A stretch of 64,000 nucleotides of DNA from assembly GCF_900094585.1 (NCBI RefSeq), contig NZ_FMAG01000013.1, forward strand, positions 62,001 through 126,000, read 5' to 3'. Both the position numbers and the translations under genes were made by a program. Shown one piece after another: positions 32,905-42,347 of the stretch (its first letter is position 1; every line of letters starts with the position of its first letter). The DNA comes from Martinezella multihospitum (GTDB taxonomy: Bacteria > Pseudomonadota > Alphaproteobacteria > Rhizobiales > Rhizobiaceae). Below the pieces are notes generated by a model. The model was not told where the DNA came from. It was given only the letters and a program-made list of their open reading frames with translations, and searched no databases.

Positions 32905-34455
32905 CTAATGCTGGGCCAGCTTGTCCCAGGCCGGCGCGATCGCCTGACGCACGTCCTTGTAGGCATCGAACAGGCGATCATAGCGCTCGACATTTGCCGG
33001 ATCGGGCGCCTCGGCGTCACCGAGCAATGGCGTCACCCAGTCCGCGATGCAGCTGTCCATGTCTTGATAGGCGCCGATCGCGACGGCCGCCATCATCGCA
33101 ACACCGGCGGCCCCCGCCTCTTCGCGATCCGAAATCCGCACCGGCGCCTTGACTGCGGCAGATAGCGAACCTCGCAGAGCGCGCGAACGGGCGGCTCCTC
33201 CGGTGATACGCAGTTCCGAAGGCATGTCGCCCATGGCCGCGTAGCAATCTCGCGTTGCCATACCGAGGCCTTCGACCACGGCCCTCAGCATGTCGGCAAA
33301 GCCGTGCCGTGTCGAAAGTCCGGTAAAGCCGGCACGCGCATGCGCATTGACGAAGGGACCGCGCTCGCCGGCTTCGGAAATATAGGGGTGATAGAGGAGG
33401 TTCGTCGGCCGCGCTTCGGCAACCCACGCATCGATGCGGGGAATAAGGTCAGAATAGGAAACCTCGCTCCCACCAGCAGACATCAGATCCGCAGCAATCT
33501 TGAGAATCCAATCGATATTGATGGTTGCGCCCATATTGGTCTGGACCTGCGTGACGATGCCGGGGATCGGCAAGGCGATGACATATCCCGTCCCCTCTTC
33601 ATTGAGCTGGACATCGGGCACGGCCTTGGCGCGCATATGCACGCCCGTCGATCCGATCGTCGAGCAGGCGGCATTCTGGCCGCCGGTGCGGACGCCAGCG
33701 CCGAGCGCAGTCATGACCATATCGACGTAACCCAGGCAGACCGGTGTTCCCGCACGCAGGCCGGCGGCCTTGGCCGCGGCATCCGTCAAGGGATGGCTGA
33801 TCTCGGTTCCGTCGACGATCTCGGGAAGAAGCGAGCGCCGGCGGGCAAGGCCGAGCGCATCGATGACAACCGGATCATATTGGCGATTGCGGAAATTGCC
33901 GAAGGTGAAGCTCGCCTCCGATGGATCGGTCGCTCTTACGCCGGTGAGGTTCAGATAGAGCCAGTCCTTGCAATGCAGCGCTGTCTCTGCCCGATCGAGA
34001 AGCTCGGGCATGAAGCGGTCCATGTGGGCGAGCTGCGCGCCCTGCTGGCAGGTGTTGAGCCCTGTGCCCGTCGCCTCGAACCGGGCACGATTGCCGGCCG
34101 TGGCGCTGAGTCGTGTCACCGTCGACGCGGCGCGGGCGTCAAGCCACAGCCAGGCATCACCGACCGGAGCATTGCCGGAGCCGACAAGCCAGGTGCCGTC
34201 GCCTTGGCCGGTAACGGCGATCGCTGCCGTTCGGGCGGCAAGGTTGTCGACCTTCTCCCCAAGACCCCGCAAGGCACTGAGACAATCTAACCACGTCTGA
34301 CCGAGCGATTGGGTGACCGACCCATCTTCCCCCGTCTCATAACGATTGCGCGCCGAGGCGGAAGCGATCTGCCTTCCAGACAGCTCGAAGGCAACCGCCT
34401 TCAAAATCGAGGTACCCGCATCGATCCCGATGATGATCCCGTCGCCCTTAGACAT
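32905..34455 (-). CDS. eryA: Erythritol kinase (FGGY family)
   Basis: A 516-aa FGGY carbohydrate kinase. The N-terminal phosphate loop is GIDAGTSILKAVAFE and the C-terminal ATP-binding region has ITGGAARSRALRG. In rhizobia and Brucella EryA phosphorylates erythritol to L-erythritol-4-phosphate. First gene of the leftward eryABCD operon; a GGAG lies about 10 bases upstream of the ATG. A 900-bp regulatory gap separates it from the divergent transporter operon. Confidence 0.92.
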   Translation of the reverse strand: MSKGDGIIIGIDAGTSILKAVAFELSGRQIASASARNRYETGEDGSVTQSLGQTWLDCLSALRGLGEKVDNLAARTAAIAVTGQGDGTWLVGSGNAPVGDAWLWLDARAASTVTRLSATAGNRARFEATGTGLNTCQQGAQLAHMDRFMPELLDRAETALHCKDWLYLNLTGVRATDPSEASFTFGNFRNRQYDPVVIDALGLARRRSLLPEIVDGTEISHPLTDAAAKAAGLRAGTPVCLGYVDMVMTALGAGVRTGGQNAACSTIGSTGVHMRAKAVPDVQLNEEGTGYVIALPIPGIVTQVQTNMGATINIDWILKIAADLMSAGGSEVSYSDLIPRIDAWVAEARPTNLLYHPYISEAGERGPFVNAHARAGFTGLSTRHGFADMLRAVVEGLGMATRDCYAAMGDMPSELRITGGAARSRALRGSLSAAVKAPVRISDREEAGAAGVAMMAAVAIGAYQDMDSCIADWVTPLLGDAEAPDPANVERYDRLFDAYKDVRQAIAPAWDKLAQH

Positions 34456-34689
34456 TGCACGCCAGCTCCACCATGCAGCACCCTGCGGCAGGGGCATCGG
34501 CGACCATCACAAACATTTTCATTCCTCCCCACGCGGCCAAGAGCATAATCTACGCCAGGTCGCATTTATCGTCGCCATCGCACTCTCCACTCCAAAGGAA
34601 GGATCGCGAACGAAGCGCCAGCGCGCACCCGACACCAGCCACGCAATGGATCCGATGCATAAGCCGCGCCCCATCAATCAGCTCGCGGC

Positions 34690-34700
34690 TTTATAACATA
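34690..34700. promoter_or_regulatory. TTTATAACATA repeat, eryA-proximal copy
   Basis: An identical 11-mer occurs at 35078-35088 at the other end of the divergent gap, and a similar CTATAACATCATC lies upstream of eryB at 32851-32863. It may be a shared binding half-site. Confidence 0.4.
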
Positions 34701-34921
34701 ATCATACCGTTGTTGCAGTAATATTTTTCTGGCATTGTAATTTTTTTCATATAGAATGGATGTGGTTGACTGGCAGACCGTGGCGCTAAAGGGCTGCGGC
34801 AAAGCTTTGGAAGAACATGGGTCAACAACCGGGACCTTCCAGATCGAATCGGGGAGACCGTCGAAAAACCACAGATAGCTTCTTTGTGATTTTCAAATAT
34901 ATCAATTGGTTATCAAGATAT

Positions 34922-34933
34922 CCTGATATCAGG
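34922..34933. promoter_or_regulatory. Perfect palindrome CCTGATATCAGG
   Basis: A 12-bp perfect palindrome in the middle of the eryA/transporter divergent gap, next to ATATCAA and GATATC repeats. It is a candidate EryD or DeoR operator, by position only. Confidence 0.4.
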
Positions 34934-35077
34934 TCGGTCAAAATGACGCCGATCGGCGAGCCTCGGAATAAGGCCCACGGAGCGAAAGCTTCAGATGTGA
35001 AAAAGCGGAAAGCGCTGAGATCCGCGGAGACCGATCAAATGCAGGACCTGTTAGATCACGGTTGACACGCTCAAAGA

Positions 35078-35088
35078 TTTATAACATA
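35078..35088. promoter_or_regulatory. TTTATAACATA repeat, transporter-proximal copy
   Basis: Identical to 34690-34700. It lies 270 bp upstream of the DUF2291 start, in an AT-rich stretch. Confidence 0.4.
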
Positions 35089-35358
35089 TGAAATGCAGAA
35101 ATTAACATACTTATATCACGAATGTCGCATAGATGCGGCAATTGTGAATCCAAGATGGGCGACTGGAGGAGACAGCCGTCCGCACGCTGAGGAGGCTCCT
35201 GATGTTGAATTTCCTTTCCGGTGACGGCGCAGTCCGGAGCCAAGCGGAGCGCTCAACCGTGCGAACGCGCAAGCCGGGCTTCCGTTAAGCCGTATCACGG
35301 CACTTTTCTCCCTTTCTCCATCAGGCAATCCGGCTGACATGCCCAAGGTCGTTTGAAC

Positions 35359-36011
35359 ATGAATACGCAAGCTGAATACGCAACTGCCAAGCCGACGGGC
35401 TCCAAGCTCAAGATCGTCGCCGGCATCGCCGCAGTGGTGATCGTCATCGGCGCCATCGCTGCCGATACCAAGGTGATCAAGATCGGCTCGGCGCACGACG
35501 TGCGCGAGCAGGGCTTTCAGCCGGAAGCCTACGGCGCCGAGGAATTCCCGAAGGTGCAGACGGATGTCGAAAAGCGCGCCGTCGATGCGGTGACGCTCGC
35601 CACCGCCGTTCTCGGCGACAAGAAGGCGGCCGGCGAGAAATATGGCGTAGCCACCACAACCGGCCCCGTCCTCCCCGTCTCTTTGACTGGCACGTTTGGC
35701 GAGCGCAAGGCCAACCTCAACGAATTCAAGGTCGACGGCATGCCTGACGGCATCACCGTTCGCGTCCAAACGGGTCCCGCGATCAACGGTACCGATCTTC
35801 GCGACGCCACAGGCAAGATCGAATTCGGCCAGTTCACCAACCAGATCGAATATCAGGACGCAGGCTCCGCCATCAACAACGAGATGAAGAAGGCGACACT
35901 TGGCGGCCTGGACCCGGAGAAACTGACCGGCAAGACGGCGACGGTCGTCGGCGTTTTCAAGCTCATCAATCCCAAGAACTGGCTCGTCACCCCGGTAAAG
36001 GTCGATGTGAA

Positions 36012-36015
<4 letters not shown>
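35359..36015 (+). CDS. DUF2291-family periplasmic/lipoprotein-like protein of sugar ABC operons
   Basis: A 218-aa protein with one N-terminal hydrophobic helix (LKIVAGIAAVVIVIGAIAA), predicted to anchor it in the inner membrane facing the periplasm. The DUF2291 family is encoded almost only with ribose/polyol-type ABC transporters, and its role is unknown. It overlaps the ATPase gene by four bases (ATGA), so it is the first gene of the transporter operon. It probably aids substrate capture or transporter assembly, but this is inference. Confidence 0.82.
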
Positions 36016-37556
<1,541 letters not shown>

Positions 37557-37578
37557 CCGCATTCATGGAGCACTGATT

Positions 37579-38631
37579 ATGTCAGTCACGAACATCACAG
37601 ATAAGAAACCAGTTTCCAACGGACAGCGGCGGAATGTCAGTCTCGTGCGGCTGATCCTGGAAGGACGCGCCTTCTTCGCGCTGATCGTCATCATCGCGGT
37701 CTTCTCCTTCCTGTCGCCCTATTACTTCTCACTCAGCAACTTCCTGACCATGGCCTCGCATGTCGCTATCTTCGGCATCCTCGCCATCGGCATGCTGCTG
37801 GTCATCTTGAATGGCGGTATCGACCTCTCGGTCGGCTCGACGCTCGGCCTTGCCGGCTGCATTGCCGGTTTCCTGATGCAGGGCGTCACGCTGCCGAGTT
37901 TCGGCGTCATCCTCTATCCGCCTGTCTGGGCCGTCGTGGTGCTGACCTGCGTCCTCGGTGGCATCGTCGGTGCGGTCAACGGCGTGCTCGTCGCCTACCT
38001 GCGTGTTCCGGCCTTCGTCGCTTCGCTGGGCGTCCTCTATGTTGCCCGCGGTATCGCCTTGCTGATGACGAACGGGCTTACCTACAACAATCTCGGAGGC
38101 CGCCCCGAACTCGGCAATACAGGCTTCAACTGGCTGGGCTTCAACCGCCTTGCCGGCGTCCCGATCGGCGTCATCGTCCTTGCCGTGCTCGCGATCATCT
38201 GCGGACTCGTTCTCAGCCGCACCGCCTTTGGCCGCTGGCTCTACGCATCCGGCGGCAACGAGCGCGCCGCCGATCTTTCCGGTGTTCCGGTCAAGCAGGT
38301 CAAGATCGCTGTCTATGTCCTGTCGGGGATTTGCGCGGCCATTGCCGGCCTCGTCCTGTCCTCGCAGTTGACCTCGGCGGGTCCGAATGCCGGCACCAGC
38401 TATGAGCTGACGGCGATCGCTGCTGTCGTCATCGGCGGCGCCGCATTGACGGGCGGCCGCGGTACGGTGCGCGGCACCATGCTTGGCGCCTTCGTCATAG
38501 GCTTCCTGGCGGACGGCCTCGTCATCATCGGTGTCTCGGCCTATTGGCAGACGGTTTTTACCGGCGCGGTCATCGTGCTAGCCGTGCTCATGAACAGCAT
38601 CCAGTACGGACGTCGGACCAAATCCGGCTGA
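37579..38631 (+). CDS. eryF: Polyol/ribose-type ABC transporter permease
   Basis: A 350-aa permease of the RbsC family with about 8-10 hydrophobic helices. The family loop GGIDLSVGSTLGLAG and the C-terminal GGAALTGGRGTVRGTMLGAF are present. It forms the membrane channel of the erythritol uptake system with the ATPase and binding protein. A hairpin at 38652-38674 separates it from the binding-protein gene. Confidence 0.92.
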   Translation: MSVTNITDKKPVSNGQRRNVSLVRLILEGRAFFALIVIIAVFSFLSPYYFSLSNFLTMASHVAIFGILAIGMLLVILNGGIDLSVGSTLGLAGCIAGFLMQGVTLPSFGVILYPPVWAVVVLTCVLGGIVGAVNGVLVAYLRVPAFVASLGVLYVARGIALLMTNGLTYNNLGGRPELGNTGFNWLGFNRLAGVPIGVIVLAVLAIICGLVLSRTAFGRWLYASGGNERAADLSGVPVKQVKIAVYVLSGICAAIAGLVLSSQLTSAGPNAGTSYELTAIAAVVIGGAALTGGRGTVRGTMLGAFVIGFLADGLVIIGVSAYWQTVFTGAVIVLAVLMNSIQYGRRTKSG

Positions 38632-38651
38632 CACTGCATCAAGACTTGTCC

Positions 38652-38674
38652 CCGGTCGGCGAGATGCCGACCGG
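38652..38674 (+). promoter_or_regulatory. Stem-loop between permease and binding-protein genes
   Basis: Perfect 9-bp stem CCGGTCGGC/GCCGACCGG with a GAGAT loop, 21 bp after the permease stop. In ABC operons such hairpins often stabilise or attenuate the mRNA to give more binding protein; that role is inferred here. Confidence 0.5.
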
Positions 38675-38731
38675 AGAAAGGACCGCCGGTTCGCCGGCAT
38701 CACCAGAGCTCATCAAAAGGGAGAGAGACTA

Positions 38732-39679
38732 ATGTTCAAAAAAGGTTTGCGCATCGTCATGGCAGCAGTTGCTGTGGCACCGCTTCTGACAGGAGCTGCA
38801 TGGGCCGCCGGCCAGATGACGATCATCGTCAACGATCCGTCCAACCCCTATTGGCTGACGGAAGGCAACATCGCCAAGGCAACCGCCGAGAAGCTCGGCT
38901 ATACCGCCACGGTCGGTGCGCACAAGGGCGATACCAACACCGAAAGCAACCTGATCGATACGGCGATCACCAACAAGTCGGTCGCCATCATCCTTGATCC
39001 GGCCAATGCTGATGGCTCTGTCGGGGCGGTCAAGAAGGCCGTTGCAGCCGGCATCCCGGTTTTCCTCGTCAACGCTGAAATCAACCAGGAAGGCCTTGCC
39101 AAGGCTCAGCTCGTCTCGAACAACGCCCAAGGTGCGGCCATCGGCGCGCAGCAATGGGTCGAAGCTGTCGGCGACAAGGGCAATTATGCCGAACTCTTCG
39201 GCTCGCCCTCCGACAACAACGCAGCCACCCGGTCGAACGGATATGAAACGGTCCTGACGCAGTATCCAGACCTGAAGAAGGTCGCCAAGGAAGTTGCCAA
39301 CTGGGACCGCACCCAGGGCCACAACAAGATGCAGTCGATCCTGCAGGCTCACCCGGACATTATCGGCGTGATCTCCGGCAATGACGAAATGGCGCTCGGC
39401 GCGATTGCCGCTCTCAAGGAAGCCGGCAAGCTTGCCAACGTCAAGGTCGGCGGCTTCGACGGCTCTCCGGATGCTGTTGCCGCCATCAAGGCCGGTGAGC
39501 TGCAGTATACCGTGCTGCAGCCGGTCGCCACCTTCTCGGCGGAAGCCGTCAAGCAGGCCGATAGCTTCATCAAGACCGGCAAGACCGGTGCCAAGAGCGA
39601 AAAGCAGCTTTTCGATTGCATCCTGATCACCAAGGATAATGTCGACAAGTACACGGCACCCTTCGTTCTGTCCGAATGA
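38732..39679 (+). CDS. eryG: Periplasmic sugar/polyol-binding protein
   Basis: A 315-aa RbsB-type (type I) substrate-binding protein with a signal peptide of about 24 residues (ending GAAWAAG). Features include IIVNDPSNPYWLTEGNIAK, AIILDPANADGSVGAVKKA and GVISGNDEMALGAIAAL. It should bind erythritol or a related polyol in the periplasm. GGGAG precedes the ATG. A perfect terminator hairpin follows at 39687-39711. Confidence 0.9.
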   Translation: MFKKGLRIVMAAVAVAPLLTGAAWAAGQMTIIVNDPSNPYWLTEGNIAKATAEKLGYTATVGAHKGDTNTESNLIDTAITNKSVAIILDPANADGSVGAVKKAVAAGIPVFLVNAEINQEGLAKAQLVSNNAQGAAIGAQQWVEAVGDKGNYAELFGSPSDNNAATRSNGYETVLTQYPDLKKVAKEVANWDRTQGHNKMQSILQAHPDIIGVISGNDEMALGAIAALKEAGKLANVKVGGFDGSPDAVAAIKAGELQYTVLQPVATFSAEAVKQADSFIKTGKTGAKSEKQLFDCILITKDNVDKYTAPFVLSE

Positions 39680-39686
39680 TGACATC

Positions 39687-39711
39687 GGGGGCGCCGGAAC
39701 TCGGCGCCCCC
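39687..39711 (+). terminator. Terminator hairpin after eryG
   Basis: Perfect 10-bp GC stem GGGGGCGCCG/CGGCGCCCCC with a GAACT loop, 8 bp after the binding-protein stop codon. It probably ends or attenuates the transporter transcript before the next regulator gene. Confidence 0.7.
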
Positions 39712-39775
39712 ATCCCTTGACCGCAATGGGCGGCACCCTGGCTGCACATCAGACGGAACTTGCAGAAATCGTGAT

Positions 39776-39819
39776 AGCGAACTGTTCTTTATATCTTTTT
39801 CTATAGCGTGACGTTCGCT
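39776..39819. promoter_or_regulatory. Spaced inverted repeat AGCGAAC...GTTCGCT
   Basis: 7-bp arms 30 bp apart flank an AT-rich core (CTTTATATCTTTTTCTATAG), with a direct repeat ATAGCG inside. It lies about 40 bp upstream of the second DeoR-type regulator and may be its own operator and promoter. Confidence 0.4.
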
Positions 39820-39861
39820 GCAGCAAGTTAATCTCCGCAAGGCTCAGCGTCAGAGGCCAAA

Positions 39862-40704
39862 GTGACAGACAAGACAAGCCCCGTATCTTTCCTGCAAGAC
39901 GAGTTGCCGAGCGACAGCCGGCATTCGCGGCAGATTGCCAGGCGCCAGATGATCGCCGAAGCCGTGATGGCAGAAGGCTCCATGCGCATCGAGGATCTGA
40001 CCGAGCGCTTCGGCATCAGCCTGATGACGGCACATCGCGATGTCGATGAGCTGGTCAGCCGCGGCTTGTTCCGCAAGACGCGCGGCATCGTATCGGCCGC
40101 AGCGACCAGCCTGATCGAATCGAGCGACGTTTATCGCGCCAATCGGCAGGCGAGCGAAAAGAAGATGATCGCCACAGCTGCCATGCAGTTCATCGAGCTT
40201 GGCCAGGCAATCTTCCTCGACGATTCCACCACCGTCCTGCAGATGGCAACACTGCTGCCGGCCAAGGTGCCGCTGACGGCGATCACCAATTCGCTGACGC
40301 TGATGAATGCGCTGAAAGACATGCATGACGTGACGCTTCTGGCGCTCGGCGGGCAATATTATAATTGGTGCAACGCCTTCATGGGGCGGATGACAATCAA
40401 CGAAATCAACCGTTTGCGCGCCGATGTGACCTTCATCTCGATGTCGGCCATCATCGATGACGTCGTGTTCCATCAGTCGCCCGAGATCGTCGATATCAAG
40501 CGTGCGATGTTCGAAAGCGCGGCCAAGCGCATCTTGCTGATGGATCATACGAAATTCGAACGGCGGGCGCTGCATAGTTTCGCGCATCTGAGCGAATTCG
40601 ATGTCGTCATCGTCGACGAAAAGACACCCGCCGCCCATCTGGAGCGCATGCGCAACAAGAATATCAACGTGGTCGTCGCCAAGGGCGACAAGGAGCGATT
40701 CTGA
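39862..40704 (+). CDS. Second DeoR-family regulator
   Basis: A 280-aa DeoR-type regulator starting at GTG, with AGAGG upstream. HTH at about 45-75 (RIEDLTERFGISLMTAHRDVDELVSRGLF); the effector domain has IFLDDSTTVLQMATLLP, TAITNSLTLMNAL and ALGGQYY. The N-terminus of about 30 residues is longer than usual. It heads a cassette with a second FGGY kinase and a second GlpD-like dehydrogenase and probably controls them. The effector is unknown. Confidence 0.88.
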   Translation: MTDKTSPVSFLQDELPSDSRHSRQIARRQMIAEAVMAEGSMRIEDLTERFGISLMTAHRDVDELVSRGLFRKTRGIVSAAATSLIESSDVYRANRQASEKKMIATAAMQFIELGQAIFLDDSTTVLQMATLLPAKVPLTAITNSLTLMNALKDMHDVTLLALGGQYYNWCNAFMGRMTINEINRLRADVTFISMSAIIDDVVFHQSPEIVDIKRAMFESAAKRILLMDHTKFERRALHSFAHLSEFDVVIVDEKTPAAHLERMRNKNINVVVAKGDKERF

Positions 40705-40757
40705 GGCTGAGCTCGGCAACGGCCGCCTCTCGTCGTTCATGATCAGGAGTCATGGGA

Positions 40758-42287
40758 ATGCCGAGTCTGCTCGGAATTGACAGCGGTTTGACCGTCACCA
40801 AAGCCGTCATCTTCGACATCGACGGAACACCGCTTGCCGTTGCGCGCCGTCGGGTGACCCAGTTCATGCCGAAGGCACGCCATGTCGAGCGAGACATGGA
40901 CGAACTCTGGAGCCAGACGGCCGACGCCATCGCCGAGGCGATCAAGCTCAGCAACCGCCCGGCAAGCGACATCCAGGCGATTGCCGCAACGGCGCACGGC
41001 GACGGCATCTATCTGCTCGACAAGGCAAAGAAGCCGCTCGGACGCGCCATTTTGTCGCTCGACAGCCGCGCCGGATCGATCGTCGAACAATGGTTGAAGA
41101 CCGCTGTTGCCGACGCGTCTTTGAAGCTGAGCGGCCAATTGCCGCATGTCTCGGCCCCGTCGGCGCTCCTAGCCTGGATCAAGGCCAACGAGCCCGAACG
41201 CTTTGCTGAGATCGGCCATATTCTGAGCTGCAAGGACTGGCTGCGCTTCTGCCTGACTGGCGTCGCCGGTACCGACCGTACCGAGGCAAGCACCTCCTTC
41301 ACCGATGTTTCGACCCAGGATTACTCCCCGGAGGCGCTGGAACTTTTCGGCATTGCCGAGGTGACGGACGCTTTGCCGCCGGCGTCGCGATCCGACGAAA
41401 TCGTGGGATACATAACCGAGGCCGTCGCGAAGCGAACCGGCCTTGCCGAAGACACGCCCGTCGTTGCCGGCCTGCACGATGTGACCGCCTCGGCCCTTGG
41501 CGCCGGCGGCTATGCGTCCGGTGTCGTCGCCGTTATCGCCGGCACCTATTCGATCAACGAGACGCTGTCGTCGGAGCCGCGCGTCGACGGCCGCTGGTTC
41601 TGCCGCAATGCCATTGCGCCGGGCCAATGGAACAACATGTCGATCTCGCCGGCATCCTCGGCGAACTACGAATGGTTTCTCGACAAGCTCTGCGCCAGTG
41701 ACATTGCGGGAGCCGAGGCTGCGGGCCAGTCCATTCACGCCTTGCTCAGCCCCGAGATCGAGGCGGCGTTCAACCGGCCATCGAGCGCACTATTCCATCC
41801 CTATCTCTTCGGCTCGCCCTATGGCGCTGGGGCGAGCGCCAGCTTTTTCGGGCTTGGCGGCTGGCATGATCGCGGCGACATGCTGCGGGCCGTCCTCGAA
41901 GGCATCGCCTTCAACCACAAGATTCACGTCGATGCCCTAAGCGACGGTTTTTCCTTCAATCAGGCAAGGCTGGCAGGCGGTGTCTCGCGCAATCCGACCG
42001 TCGTGCAGATGTTTGCCGACGTGCTCGGCATGCCGGTCACCGTCACCGAAACCGACGAAGCCGCTGCCTGGGGGGCCGCGCTTTGCGCCGGTGCCGGGAT
42101 CGGCGTCTATGCCAGCCCGGAAAGCGATCCGCGCGATGTCGGCAAGATCGCCAGAACCTATCATCCGGATTCCGCCCGCAGCGCCGATTACCGAATTCGC
42201 TACGATCTCTTTCGCGACATTGCCGAAGCAATGACGCCGCTCTGGCCGCGGATCGGCAATCTCGCAACCCAGCACTCCCAGGCCTAA
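40758..42287 (+). CDS. FGGY-family polyol/ketose kinase (second kinase of the locus)
   Basis: A 509-aa FGGY kinase with LGIDSGLTVTKAVIFDIDG at the N-terminus and AGTYSINETL in the middle. It is only a distant relative of the EryA of this window (for example SLDSRAGS where EryA has WLDARAAS), so it is not a recent copy. CAGGAG is 8 bases before this ATG; an ATG at 40752 is too close. With the next gene it forms a kinase/dehydrogenase pair. The substrate could be another tetritol or pentitol, or glycerol. Confidence 0.85.
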   Translation: MPSLLGIDSGLTVTKAVIFDIDGTPLAVARRRVTQFMPKARHVERDMDELWSQTADAIAEAIKLSNRPASDIQAIAATAHGDGIYLLDKAKKPLGRAILSLDSRAGSIVEQWLKTAVADASLKLSGQLPHVSAPSALLAWIKANEPERFAEIGHILSCKDWLRFCLTGVAGTDRTEASTSFTDVSTQDYSPEALELFGIAEVTDALPPASRSDEIVGYITEAVAKRTGLAEDTPVVAGLHDVTASALGAGGYASGVVAVIAGTYSINETLSSEPRVDGRWFCRNAIAPGQWNNMSISPASSANYEWFLDKLCASDIAGAEAAGQSIHALLSPEIEAAFNRPSSALFHPYLFGSPYGAGASASFFGLGGWHDRGDMLRAVLEGIAFNHKIHVDALSDGFSFNQARLAGGVSRNPTVVQMFADVLGMPVTVTETDEAAAWGAALCAGAGIGVYASPESDPRDVGKIARTYHPDSARSADYRIRYDLFRDIAEAMTPLWPRIGNLATQHSQA

Positions 42288-42347
42288 ACCGAAAATTGCG
42301 CCGTGCGGGCAGGGTCTGTCGCGGCAATTCACCAGGACAATGATGCT

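Larger units (their letters stand above)
34456..35358. other. Divergent regulatory region of the polyol locus
   Basis: About 900 bases between eryA (-) and the DUF2291/ABC operon (+), AT-rich in its centre. TTTATAACATA occurs twice (34690-34700 and 35078-35088). A perfect palindrome CCTGATATCAGG is at 34922-34933, beside AAGATATC repeats. No gene here is convincing; an 82-codon frame at 34817-35065 is unlike known proteins. It probably holds both promoters and operators. Confidence 0.55.

Noticed and set aside
31074..33152. 692-codon plus-strand frame opposite eryA/eryB/eryC
   Set aside because: Antisense artefact; the three minus-strand genes have clear families and motifs.
34817..35065. 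82-codon frame in the eryA/transporter gap
   Set aside because: No RBS or similarity; overlaps likely operators such as CCTGATATCAGG.
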